This document shows positions 56,430 to 64,000 of a stretch of 64,000 nt of DNA, in pieces. Origin of the DNA: Yersinia vastinensis (lineage in GTDB: Bacteria > Pseudomonadota > Gammaproteobacteria > Enterobacterales > Enterobacteriaceae); the NCBI RefSeq assembly GCF_902726565.1, contig NZ_CACVAF010000006.1:1-64000 (forward strand), given 5' to 3'. A program made the translations under genes and the position numbers. The notes beneath the pieces are model-generated. The model was given only the letters and a program-made list of their open reading frames with translations, was not told where the DNA came from and ran no database searches. Every line of letters starts with the position of its first letter. Position 1 is the first letter of the stretch.

Positions 56430-57398
56430 ATGGCCCCATTAGCAATCTGTTATGACGATATTGTTCAAGCACATCAGCGGCTTGTTGGTTTTGCACTAAA
56501 AACACCGGTGCTGACTTCAGCCACAGCCAATGAGATGACGGGCGCGCAGCTTTTTTTTAAATGCGAAAATTTTCAGCATATGGGGGCATTTAAATTTCGC
56601 GGTGCCTATAACGCGCTAGTGAAGTTATCGCCAGAACAGCAAGCTAAAGGGGTTGTTGCTTTTTCCTCGGGCAATCATGCACAAGCTATTGCTTTGTCTG
56701 CCCGTAAGTTGGGAATTCGTGCCGTTATCGTTATGCCAAAAGATGCACCCGCAGCCAAAATTGCCGCTACCCGGGGCTATGGTGGTGAAGTGGTGCTGTA
56801 TGACCGTTATCGAGAAGATCGTGAAGCCATTAGTCATAAACTTGCGCAAGAACAAGGGCTAACCTTAATTCCTCCTTACGACCATGCTGATGTGATGGCA
56901 GGGCAAGGAACGGCTGCACAAGAGCTATTTGACGAAGTAGGCGAGTTGGATGTACTGCTGGTGCCTTTAGGGGGCGGGGGATTGTTATCTGGCTGTGCTA
57001 CGGTTGCTAAAGCGCGCTATCCGAATTGTCAGGTTATTGGTGTAGAACCGGCCGCAGGCAACGATGGCCAACTTAGTTTCCGTGGTGGCAAAATTGTTAA
57101 AATCGATACGCCAGTCACGATTGCTGATGGTGCACAAACCTCCGCGTTGGGTCACTATACCTTTCCCGTCATTCAGGAGCGGGTTGATAATATTCTGACT
57201 GCGACTGACGAGCAGCTTATCTCGGCGATGAAGTTTTTCACTAGCCGAATGAAGATAGTGGTGGAACCAACGGGCTGTTTAGGTGCTGCGGTGGCCTTTG
57301 GCGACGAACTTGATCTGCGTGGTAAGCGGGTTGGGGTGATTCTTTCTGGCGGTAATGTTGATTTAGCTCGTTTGGCCACTTTTATTGGAGAGGCTTGA
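56430..57398 (+). CDS. PLP-dependent ammonia-lyase (threonine/hydroxyaspartate dehydratase type)
   Basis: A 322-residue fold-type II PLP enzyme. The PLP Lys is in GAFKFRGAYNAL (near residue 54), SSGNHAQAIALSARKLGI is the substrate loop and PLGGGGLLSG binds the phosphate. It has no C-terminal ACT domain, unlike IlvA. SGNHAQ and the short length fit the group of serine racemase, catabolic threonine dehydratase and threo-3-hydroxyaspartate ammonia-lyase. The substrate cannot be fixed from sequence. It overlaps the RidA gene at TGATG. Confidence 0.82.
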   Translation: MAPLAICYDDIVQAHQRLVGFALKTPVLTSATANEMTGAQLFFKCENFQHMGAFKFRGAYNALVKLSPEQQAKGVVAFSSGNHAQAIALSARKLGIRAVIVMPKDAPAAKIAATRGYGGEVVLYDRYREDREAISHKLAQEQGLTLIPPYDHADVMAGQGTAAQELFDEVGELDVLLVPLGGGGLLSGCATVAKARYPNCQVIGVEPAAGNDGQLSFRGGKIVKIDTPVTIADGAQTSALGHYTFPVIQERVDNILTATDEQLISAMKFFTSRMKIVVEPTGCLGAAVAFGDELDLRGKRVGVILSGGNVDLARLATFIGEA

Positions 57399-57832
57399 TG
57401 ATGCCAGAGAGGGTGTTGATCAATGCTACGCAGGGCCTGCCTCCGGCGGGTCATTATAGCCATGCTGTCTGTGTGGGAGGCATGGCCTATCTTTCTGGTC
57501 AACTGCCGGTGACAGCACAAGGGCTGGCATTATCAAACCAACCTTTTGATATGCAGGTTCGCCAGGTTTTTGCCAATATCGAGGGGGTACTGGCTGATTG
57601 TGGATGCAGTAAAAATCATTTGATTCAGGTGCGTGTTTATCTGTGTGATGTCACGTTATGGTCAGATTTTAATACACTTTATGCTGACTGGCTGGGGCCA
57701 CACAAACCGGCGCGCTGCGTCGTACCCGTGCCTGCTTTGCATTATGGATTAGCTTTAGAGATTGAAGCTATAGCGCAACTGCCCTTCGAGTCTTTTAACG
57801 TGTCGAAAAAGGATGAACAGATCCTAGGATAA
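57398..57832 (+). CDS. RidA-family enamine/imine deaminase
   Basis: A 144-residue YjgF/YER057c/UK114-fold protein. It shows the family blocks [17 protein letters not shown] near residue 22, [16 protein letters not shown] and [23 protein letters not shown] with the conserved Arg. RidA proteins hydrolyse reactive enamines released by PLP dehydratases, so a role beside the preceding enzyme is natural. The overlap with that gene supports coupling. The tail after EIEAIA is about 20 residues longer than in RidA itself. Confidence 0.88.
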   Translation: MMPERVLINATQGLPPAGHYSHAVCVGGMAYLSGQLPVTAQGLALSNQPFDMQVRQVFANIEGVLADCGCSKNHLIQVRVYLCDVTLWSDFNTLYADWLGPHKPARCVVPVPALHYGLALEIEAIAQLPFESFNVSKKDEQILG

Positions 57833-57853
57833 TCTTGAATACTCCCACATTGG

Positions 57854-57869
57854 CTGTATACTTATACAG
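57854..57869. promoter_or_regulatory. LexA box of dinB
   Basis: CTGTATACTTATACAG is a perfect CTGT-N8-ACAG SOS box with AT-rich spacer, 21 bp before the dinB ATG. It indicates SOS induction, as for E. coli dinB. Confidence 0.93.
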
Positions 57870-57890
57870 TGGTTGATTGGGGGAGTAAAT

Positions 57891-58949
57891 ATGCGAAAAA
57901 TTATTCATATTGATATGGATTGCTTCTTCGCGGCAGTCGAAATGCGCGACGATCCTAGCTTGCGTGATATCCCCATTGCCATTGGTGGTAGCCGGGATCG
58001 ACGTGGTGTCATCAGCACGGCTAATTACCCGGCACGTCGTTTTGGTGTGCGCAGTGCGATGCCAACCGCCATGGCACTTAAATTGTGTCCACAACTTAGA
58101 GTGATCCCTGGCCGAATGGCCGCCTATAAAGAAGCTTCGCTGCATATTCGCGAAATATTTGCTCGCTATACTCCGTTGATTGAACCGCTGTCCTTAGATG
58201 AGGCTTATCTTGATGTGTCTGATTGCTCGGCGTGCAGTGGTTCAGCCACCTTAATTGCACAGGAAATTCGCCAATCTATTGCGGATGAGCTTAATCTGAC
58301 GGCTTCTGCTGGCGTTGCCCCCATTAAGTTTTTAGCCAAGATAGCCTCTGATTTAAATAAACCTAATGGTCAGTATGTGATAACCCCGGAAAAGGTTTCG
58401 TCCTTTTTACATAACTTACCGCTGAGTAAAATTCCGGGAGTGGGTAAAGTGACGGCTGGCAAGTTACAAGAGCTGGGTTTGATAACGTGCAGTGATGTAC
58501 AAAACTATCCACAAGCCGAATTGTTAAAGCGTTTTGGTAAGTTTGGCCATGTATTGTGGGAACGCAGCCACGGCATTGATGAGCGCCAAGTTTCTCCAGA
58601 CCGTTTGCGAAAATCTGTCGGCGTAGAGCGAACTCTGGCCGAGGATATTCATGATTGGCAAAGCTGTGAGTCATTAATTGATCAGCTATATATGGAGCTG
58701 GAAACTCGCTTACGTAAGGTGCGGCCAGATCTGCATATTGCCCGGCAGGGGGTAAAATTGAAGTTTCATGATTTTCAGCAAACGACACAAGAACATGTTT
58801 GGCCGAAACTGAATAAAGAAGATTTACTGCATGTTGCACGAGCAGCATGGAATGAACGGCGAGCTGGGCGAGGTGTGCGTCTGGTCGGGTTACATGTCAC
58901 GTTACTTGACCCTCAACTTGAGCGGCAATTGCTGCTGAGTTGGGAATAG
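57891..58949 (+). CDS. dinB: DNA polymerase IV (DinB)
   Basis: A 352-residue Y-family polymerase for translesion synthesis. Catalytic acidic residues are in [19 protein letters not shown] (residues 4-22) and [10 protein letters not shown]. The HhH region reads [18 protein letters not shown], and the protein ends [11 protein letters not shown], with a plausible beta-clamp-binding tail. The ATG at 57891 matches the conserved start [10 protein letters not shown]. Confidence 0.97.
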   Translation: MRKIIHIDMDCFFAAVEMRDDPSLRDIPIAIGGSRDRRGVISTANYPARRFGVRSAMPTAMALKLCPQLRVIPGRMAAYKEASLHIREIFARYTPLIEPLSLDEAYLDVSDCSACSGSATLIAQEIRQSIADELNLTASAGVAPIKFLAKIASDLNKPNGQYVITPEKVSSFLHNLPLSKIPGVGKVTAGKLQELGLITCSDVQNYPQAELLKRFGKFGHVLWERSHGIDERQVSPDRLRKSVGVERTLAEDIHDWQSCESLIDQLYMELETRLRKVRPDLHIARQGVKLKFHDFQQTTQEHVWPKLNKEDLLHVARAAWNERRAGRGVRLVGLHVTLLDPQLERQLLLSWE

Positions 58950-59020
58950 CCCGTAAATGACATAAAAAATGGCAGGTCAGTTAGACCCACCATCATCATT
59001 TTAACTATCACTCTACAGTA

Positions 59021-59106
59021 AATAATTCGAGCGGTAGGAGTGCGAACCCCTAGGCGCTGACTGCTGGTAGTCAACGCCCCTGCGGCTCGAAATATGACCC
59101 GTATTA
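59021..59106. repeat. ERIC-like palindromic repeat, probably shortened
   Basis: The right half (from about 59070: CAACGCCCCTGCGGCTCGAA, then ATATGACCCGTATTA) closely resembles the right terminus of the ERIC element as I remember its consensus. The left half starts TTCGAGCGG and pairs with GGCTCGAA; GGCGCTGACT pairs with AGTCAACGCC. The whole is about 85 nt, short of the usual ~127, so the middle may be deleted. Its end touches the pepD stop codon. Confidence 0.55.
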
Positions 59107-60564
59107 TGCGCGCTCAGGTATCGCTTTCAACAGCGCAGTCAACAACTGCCAATATTGACCCACACTCTCGATATGAACTTGTTCATCTGGTGAATGTGGC
59201 CCAGTCATGGTTGGCCCAATGGAGACCATGTCCATATCTGGATACGGTTTTTTGAATAAACCGCATTCCAGACCCGCATGGATGACCATAATATTTGGCG
59301 TTTTGTTAAACAGTTTTTCGTAGGTTTCCCGCACCAATGCCATCACAGGTGAGCTAGGATCTGGCTGCCAGCCTGGATAGCCGCCTTTTGGCGAGGTTTT
59401 CGCGCCAGCCAACTGACCAATTGCTGTCAGCATGCTCACTACGTAATCTTTGCCGCTGTCGATCAGAGAACGAATCAGGCAAATAATTTCTGCTTCGTTT
59501 TCATTCATGGTCACCACACCCACGTTCAGTGAGGTTTCAACCACGCCTTTCACCGCATCACTCATGCGGATCACACCGTTTGGTGTTGCATTCAATAATG
59601 CCACCAAGCGTTGTTGAGTCTCTTTTGTCAGCGCCTTCGCATCAGTAGATACTGGCTCAAGCAAGACAGTCAGATTTTTTTCAACTGCCGCTAATTCGTT
59701 TTTCAGTATTGCCAGATACTCCTGGCTCCGCGCTTTCAACTGATCGACTTTATCTGTGGCAATTGCCAGAGTGACAGAACCTTCGCGTGGGATAGCATTA
59801 CGTAATGTGCCGCCATTCAGATCCAACACTCGCAGGTCTAAATCATTGGCCTGTTCAAACAGGAAACGAGCGAGAAGTTTATTGGCATTGCCTAATCCCA
59901 GATGGATATCAGCGCCAGAGTGACCGCCTTTCAGGCCCTTAATGGTCAGCTTTAACGTCTGATAACCGGTAGGAATCGCTTCCCGTTTCAGCGCCAGAGT
60001 GGTGATAAAATCAATGCCACCGGCACAACCCATATAGATTTCACCTTCTTGCTCGGAGTCGGTGTTGATCAAAATATCGGCTTTTAACCAGTTCGGTTGC
60101 AGACCGAATGCACCGTCCATACCGGCTTCTTCGGTCATCGTCAGCAGCACTTCCAGCGGGCCGTGTTCGACGCTATCGTCAGACAACACAGCCAGTGCAG
60201 AGGCCATACCAATGCCGTTATCGGCACCTAATGTTGTGCCACGCGCTTTAACCCATTCACCGTCGATATAAGGTTGAATTGGATCTTTGGTAAAGTCATG
60301 TACCGTATCATTATTCTTCTGCGGGACCATATCCAGATGGGCTTGCAGTGCCACGGGCTTACGATTCTCCATCCCTTTGGTAGCAGGTTTACGCAGCAGG
60401 ATATTACCGACCTGATCACGCTCGGCGTGCAGACCTTTTTCCTTGGCCCACGTCATAATATGTTGTGCTAGCGCTTCTTCATGATAAGACGGATGCGGGA
60501 TAGAGCAGATTTTTGCGAAAATATCCCACAACGGCTGAGGCGAAAGTTGAGACAGTTCAGACAC
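59104..60564 (-). CDS. pepD: aminoacyl-histidine dipeptidase PepD
   Basis: A 486-residue M20-family zinc dipeptidase (cytosol non-specific dipeptidase). It shows metal-ligand blocks VALQAHLDMVPQK, GTTLGADNGIGMASALAVL, LLTMTEEAGMDGAFGL and HAGLECGLF near the C-terminus. The lid/dimerisation domain includes GLKGGHSGADIHLGLGNAN. It cleaves Xaa-His and other dipeptides. The gene is convergent with dinB and divergent from gpt. Confidence 0.96.
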   Translation of the reverse strand: MSELSQLSPQPLWDIFAKICSIPHPSYHEEALAQHIMTWAKEKGLHAERDQVGNILLRKPATKGMENRKPVALQAHLDMVPQKNNDTVHDFTKDPIQPYIDGEWVKARGTTLGADNGIGMASALAVLSDDSVEHGPLEVLLTMTEEAGMDGAFGLQPNWLKADILINTDSEQEGEIYMGCAGGIDFITTLALKREAIPTGYQTLKLTIKGLKGGHSGADIHLGLGNANKLLARFLFEQANDLDLRVLDLNGGTLRNAIPREGSVTLAIATDKVDQLKARSQEYLAILKNELAAVEKNLTVLLEPVSTDAKALTKETQQRLVALLNATPNGVIRMSDAVKGVVETSLNVGVVTMNENEAEIICLIRSLIDSGKDYVVSMLTAIGQLAGAKTSPKGGYPGWQPDPSSPVMALVRETYEKLFNKTPNIMVIHAGLECGLFKKPYPDMDMVSIGPTMTGPHSPDEQVHIESVGQYWQLLTALLKAIPERA

Positions 60565-60870
60565 TGTAAGTCTCCTGTAATAGCACTCTTATATCGACAA
60601 CCCGCAACGGGGATGTCAAAGAGGCTATTGGGTTGATGACTAAAGATTTTAGGGGTAATGACAAACCGCCATCAAGATGGCGAGATAGTTTGAGAATATC
60701 ACTTTCATTAGCATTACGCGCGTATCGCAGCACATTTACTGCGTCTAACCTGATTAATTAGCCAGATAATTGCTGGTTTTTATCCGGCTGGCTCTCTATA
60801 ATCTCGCGCAACCTTTTTTCCCCTTCTGATTCATGGCAAGCCACTCCTATACTGGCTGGGATTACACTTT
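60565..60870. promoter_or_regulatory. pepD-gpt divergent promoter region
   Basis: About 306 bp without a gene. A perfect -10 hexamer TATAAT lies at 60797-60802 facing gpt, though a good -35 at normal spacing is not evident. A small CGCCATC/GATGGCG hairpin lies at about 60668-60683. Confidence 0.4.
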
Positions 60871-61329
60871 ATGAGCGAAAAATACGTCGTTACCTGGGAT
60901 ATGTTGCAAATTCACGCCCGCAAACTGGCACAGCGTTTACTGCCAGCCGAGCAATGGAAAGGTATCATCGCGGTGAGCCGTGGTGGGTTAGTACCGGCTG
61001 GTATTCTGGCGCGTGAGCTGGGTATTCGTTATGTAGACACCGTTTGCATCTCTAGCTATGACCATGATAACCAACGTGATCTCAAAGTCTTAAAACGCGC
61101 AGAAGGCGACGGTGAAGGCTTTATCGTGATTGATGATTTGGTTGATACTGGTGGCACCGCGAAAGCGATTCGCGATATGTATCCGAAAGCACATTTTGTG
61201 ACTATCTTTGCCAAACCGGCTGGCCGCCCATTAGTTGATGACTATGTGGTTGACATCCCTCAGAACACATGGATTGAACAGCCGTGGGATATGGCTGTAA
61301 CCTTCGTTGCTCCTCTGAGCAGCAAGTAA
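60871..61329 (+). CDS. gpt: xanthine-guanine phosphoribosyltransferase Gpt
   Basis: A 152-residue purine salvage enzyme, the same length as in E. coli. The PRPP-binding motif is [18 protein letters not shown] near residue 84; the substrate hood contains [18 protein letters not shown]. It makes XMP and GMP from free bases and PRPP, on the inner face of the membrane in E. coli. It is followed by a strong terminator. Confidence 0.97.
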   Translation: MSEKYVVTWDMLQIHARKLAQRLLPAEQWKGIIAVSRGGLVPAGILARELGIRYVDTVCISSYDHDNQRDLKVLKRAEGDGEGFIVIDDLVDTGGTAKAIRDMYPKAHFVTIFAKPAGRPLVDDYVVDIPQNTWIEQPWDMAVTFVAPLSSK

Positions 61330-61342
61330 TCTAGCCATCTTT

Positions 61343-61385
61343 AAAGCGCCCGATGTACCTCAATGACACCGGGCGTTTCATTTTC
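61343..61385 (+). terminator. gpt terminator
   Basis: AAAGCGCCCG and CGGGCGTTT pair across about 20 nt and are followed by CATTTT. It ends the gpt transcript 14 bp after the stop. Confidence 0.7.
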
Positions 61386-61465
61386 CTCGCAGTATGAGTA
61401 CACTTGTCCCCATCTGACCAGCCCTCAACGGGCTTGAATCACGGCTTATGGAGGCTATTGTTATC

Positions 61466-62713
61466 ATGGCACAAGCCAACCTTTCTGAAACTCTGTTTAA
61501 ACCAAAATTCAAACATCCTGAAACCTCGACTTTAGTGCGGCATGCACATTGTAACCACCCTATGAGTGTTCACTCAGCACTTGATGGCGACACCGCCAGC
61601 CATTGGTATCGGATGATAAACCGCCTAATTTGGACTTGGCGTGGTGTCGATCCGCTGGAAATTGAAGAAGTGTTGTCGCGCATCGCATGTTCCAAAGCCG
61701 AACATAGTGACAACGAATTGCTCGATACCGTTGTGGGTTATCGTAATGGCAACTGGATTTATGAATGGGCCCAGCAGGGGATGGCATGGCAACAAAAAGC
61801 CATGGACGAGCCAGACCCGATGAATGCTGGCCAGTATTGGTTGAATGCGGCTAATTTATACAGCATCGCGGGTTACCCACATCTGAAAGGTGATGAGTTG
61901 GCCGAGCAAGTCGAAGTGCTGTCTAATCGGGCTTATGAAGAAGCTGCTCAACATTTGCCTTACACACTAAAAGAACTTAGTTTTGCCATTTCAGATGGCG
62001 GTACTTTGACGGGGTTCCTGCATATGCCCACCGTGGGCAGTGCGCCTTTCCCAACAGTATTGATATGTGGTGGGCTGGATACGTTACAAAGTGATTATCA
62101 CCGCCTGTTCCGTGACTATCTGGCACCGAAAGGGATTGCGATGTTGACCATCGACATGCCTTCTGTTGGGGCTTCCTCTCGCTGGAAACTCACTCAGGAC
62201 ACCAGCTTCTTACATCAACAAGTATTGCATGCTTTGCCCAATATACCTTGGGTTGATCATCAGCGTGTCAGTGCTTTTGGCTTCCGTTTTGGTGCTAATG
62301 TCGCGGTTCGTTTAGGGTATCTGGAACCGCAACGTGTGCGCGCCGTGGCTTGTCTCGGGCCGATTGTGCACCATCTGTTATGCAATGCCGATTGCCAGCG
62401 CAAAGTACCCGACATGTATATGGATGTGATGGCTAGCCGCTTGGGTATGGCTGATGCTTCGGATGAAATCCTCAAAACAGAAATGAGCCGTTACTCGCTG
62501 AAAACTCAGGGGTTACTGGGGCGGCGTTGCCAAACCCCGATGCTGGCCGGTTTTTGGGAGAATGATCCTTTCAGCCCGAAAGAAGAATCTAAGCTGATTT
62601 CTTCTTCTTCCGCAGACGGTAAGTTATTGCCCATATCATCAACTCCGTTGTATGACAATTTCCATCGCGCATTATTGCAAACCAGTCAGTGGTTAGAAGA
62701 TAAAATGCGTTAA
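61466..62713 (+). CDS. frsA: esterase FrsA (YafA)
   Basis: A 415-residue alpha/beta-hydrolase-fold protein. [24 protein letters not shown] at the start, [22 protein letters not shown] and [19 protein letters not shown] match E. coli FrsA. The nucleophile-elbow position reads GFRFG instead of the typical GxSxG, as in the family, and its true chemistry is disputed. FrsA binds dephospho-EIIA-Glc in E. coli. The ATG at 61466 has GGAGG about 11 nt upstream. Confidence 0.93.
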   Translation: MAQANLSETLFKPKFKHPETSTLVRHAHCNHPMSVHSALDGDTASHWYRMINRLIWTWRGVDPLEIEEVLSRIACSKAEHSDNELLDTVVGYRNGNWIYEWAQQGMAWQQKAMDEPDPMNAGQYWLNAANLYSIAGYPHLKGDELAEQVEVLSNRAYEEAAQHLPYTLKELSFAISDGGTLTGFLHMPTVGSAPFPTVLICGGLDTLQSDYHRLFRDYLAPKGIAMLTIDMPSVGASSRWKLTQDTSFLHQQVLHALPNIPWVDHQRVSAFGFRFGANVAVRLGYLEPQRVRAVACLGPIVHHLLCNADCQRKVPDMYMDVMASRLGMADASDEILKTEMSRYSLKTQGLLGRRCQTPMLAGFWENDPFSPKEESKLISSSSADGKLLPISSTPLYDNFHRALLQTSQWLEDKMR

Positions 62714-62772
62714 TGAGTTGCTAATTTTTAACAGTTTGCTAAAAAGGTGAGTCTACATAAGGAGATTTAAGA

Positions 62773-63174
62773 ATGACGTCAACCAGTGCTCATCCTAAAA
62801 GCAAGCTTATGAAACGTTTTGCAGCTTTAGGACCCTATCTGCGTGAAGGGCAGTGCCAGAACGACCGGTTCTTTTTTGATTGTTTAGCTGTGTGCGTCAA
62901 TGTGAAGCTAGCACCAGAGAAGCGTGAGTTCTGGGGATGGTGGATTGTACTGGAACCTGCGGCGGACCATTTTACCTACGTTTACCAGCTTGGTCTGTTT
63001 AATAAAGATGGCAACTGGAAAGTTGAAAAGATTAAAGATCCTGAAGTACAAGAGAAGCTGGAGACCACGTTACGTGGTTTCCACAAACGCCTCACTGAAA
63101 TGCTGACGTCAATTGAAATGAGACTGGAGCCAGCACAAGACTTTAGCGATCAACCCGTTAAGCTGTCTGCCTAG
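62773..63174 (+). CDS. crl: sigma-S-binding factor Crl
   Basis: A 133-residue protein, the length of E. coli Crl. Family segments are [45 protein letters not shown] and [14 protein letters not shown]. Crl binds stationary-phase sigma factor RpoS and promotes holoenzyme assembly. AAGGAGA precedes the ATG at 6 nt. Confidence 0.97.
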   Translation: MTSTSAHPKSKLMKRFAALGPYLREGQCQNDRFFFDCLAVCVNVKLAPEKREFWGWWIVLEPAADHFTYVYQLGLFNKDGNWKVEKIKDPEVQEKLETTLRGFHKRLTEMLTSIEMRLEPAQDFSDQPVKLSA

Positions 63175-63178
63175 AAAT

Positions 63179-63215
63179 AAATCCCCCTTTTAGCGCAATA
63201 AAAAGGGGGATTTCT
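63179..63215 (+). terminator. crl terminator
   Basis: AAATCCCCCTTTT and AAAAGGGGGATTT form a 13-bp perfect stem with an 8-9-nt loop, followed by CTC rather than a long T-run. It starts 5 bp after the crl stop. Confidence 0.8.
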
Positions 63216-63237
63216 CATTATGCCTGTTGGCATAATG
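63216..63237. promoter_or_regulatory. perfect hairpin in the proB leader
   Basis: CATTATGCC-TGTT-GGCATAATG is a perfect 9-bp inverted repeat with a four-base loop. It lies directly after the crl terminator and 63 bp before proB. It could be a protein-binding palindrome or an RNA hairpin; nothing in the sequence decides. Confidence 0.5.
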
Positions 63238-63300
63238 CCTCGCGCCTGCTACAAAGACCCCTATATCATTTCTTTTATTCATCCCAACGGCAGAAAAATT

Positions 63301-64000
63301 ATGAGTGGCAGCCAGACATTGGTTGTGAAATTGGGGACAAGTGTTCTGACTGGCGGTTCCCGTCGTCTTAACCGTGCCCATATTGTTGAATTGGTGCGCC
63401 AATGCGCCCAGCAACACGCAAAAGGTCATCGTATTGTTATTGTCACCTCCGGGGCGATTGCCGCCGGGCGTGAGCACTTGGGGTATCCGGAATTACCGGC
63501 CACCATTGCCTCGAAGCAATTGTTAGCCGCAGTCGGGCAAAGCCGGCTTATTCAGCTCTGGGAACAACTGTTTTCCATTTATGGCATCCATGTGGGCCAG
63601 ATGCTACTGACCCGTGCTGATTTAGAAGATCGTGAGCGTTTCTTAAATGCCCGCGATACCATGAATGCTTTGCTGGATAACCGTATTGTTCCTGTTATCA
63701 ATGAGAATGATGCAGTGGCGACTGCCGAAATAAAAGTCGGCGATAACGATAATCTCTCGGCATTGGCCGCTATCCTTGCGGGTGCCGATAAACTGTTATT
63801 GCTGACAGATCAGGCAGGTTTATACACCGCCGATCCGCGCAATAATCCAGAAGCAGAATTGATTCGCGAAGTGCATGGTATTGATGATGCCTTACGTGAG
63901 ATTGCCGGTGACAGTGTCTCTGGCCTTGGCACTGGTGGCATGGCGACAAAGTTGCAGGCTGCGGATGTTGCGTGCCGTGCAGGTATTGATGTGGTGATTG
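63301..64000 (+). CDS. proB: glutamate 5-kinase ProB (partial, runs off window)
   Basis: The first ~233 codons of the amino-acid-kinase domain: [51 protein letters not shown] and [20 protein letters not shown]. ProB phosphorylates L-glutamate, the feedback-regulated first step of proline synthesis. The PUA domain and proA would follow beyond the window. The frame stays open to the last base. Confidence 0.96.
   Translation, partial: MSGSQTLVVKLGTSVLTGGSRRLNRAHIVELVRQCAQQHAKGHRIVIVTSGAIAAGREHLGYPELPATIASKQLLAAVGQSRLIQLWEQLFSIYGIHVGQMLLTRADLEDRERFLNARDTMNALLDNRIVPVINENDAVATAEIKVGDNDNLSALAAILAGADKLLLLTDQAGLYTADPRNNPEAELIREVHGIDDALREIAGDSVSGLGTGGMATKLQAADVACRAGIDVVI

Overview
The window looks like a chromosomal stretch of a Yersinia-type member of the Enterobacterales. 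Most predicted proteins are close to full-length Escherichia coli homologues, and gene order follows two E. coli neighbourhoods: rrn-yfiM-pssA-patZ-tapT-trxC-yfiF with ygaZ-ygaH-emrR-emrA-emrB, and yafV-fadE-gmhA-yafJ-dpaA with dinB-pepD-gpt-frsA-crl-proB. Between these blocks lie loci absent from E. coli K-12 at these positions: a ureide/purine-nitrogen cluster, the methionine salvage (mtn) genes, a two-partner-secretion glyco-adhesin locus and an nqr operon with apbE and nqrM. The genus is inferred from this combination and the species is not resolved.

Layout. 1-260: 5S rRNA and terminators at the end of an rRNA operon. 0.3-7.6 kb: yfiM, pssA, patZ, tapT and trxC (minus strand) and yfiF (plus). 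7.7-15.2 kb: emrB, emrA, an outer-membrane efflux lipoprotein, emrR, the ygaH/ygaZ valine exporter and an MFS transporter, all minus. 15.4-23.9 kb: an AtzE/AtzG amidase pair divergent from an RpiR-type regulator, an amino-acid-type ABC importer, a PucG/HpxJ-like aminotransferase and an AllC/HpxK-like amidohydrolase. This looks like uptake and breakdown of allantoate-type ureides. A 17-bp motif recurs before the regulator and before the importer and is probably the regulator's operator.

23.9-30.5 kb: a complete methionine salvage set (mtnB, C, D, A, K, the aminotransferase ybdL/mtnE and the omega-amidase yafV), with MetJ-box arrays in both divergent intergenic regions. 30.5-40.5 kb: an AT-rich leader, then a TpsB outer-membrane transporter, a 1906-residue TpsA adhesin and an HMW1C-like cytoplasmic N-glycosyltransferase. 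This has the H. influenzae HMW1 ABC arrangement and resembles the Y. enterocolitica rscBAC locus.

40.6-53.2 kb: fadE with a probable FadR site, gmhA, yafJ, dpaA, then nqrABCDEF-apbE-nqrM, which encodes the sodium-pumping NADH:quinone oxidoreductase and its maturation factors. 53.3-57.8 kb: a phosphodiesterase-like protein that lacks expected metal ligands, ddlA, and a small operon of a YheO/DauR-like regulator, a PLP-dependent ammonia-lyase and a RidA-family deaminase. 57.8-64 kb: LexA-controlled dinB, an ERIC-like element, pepD, gpt, frsA, crl and the 5' part of proB, which runs off the window.

No prophage, IS element, CRISPR array or tRNA was recognised. The least ordinary parts are the glyco-adhesin locus and the ureide cluster with its repeated operator.
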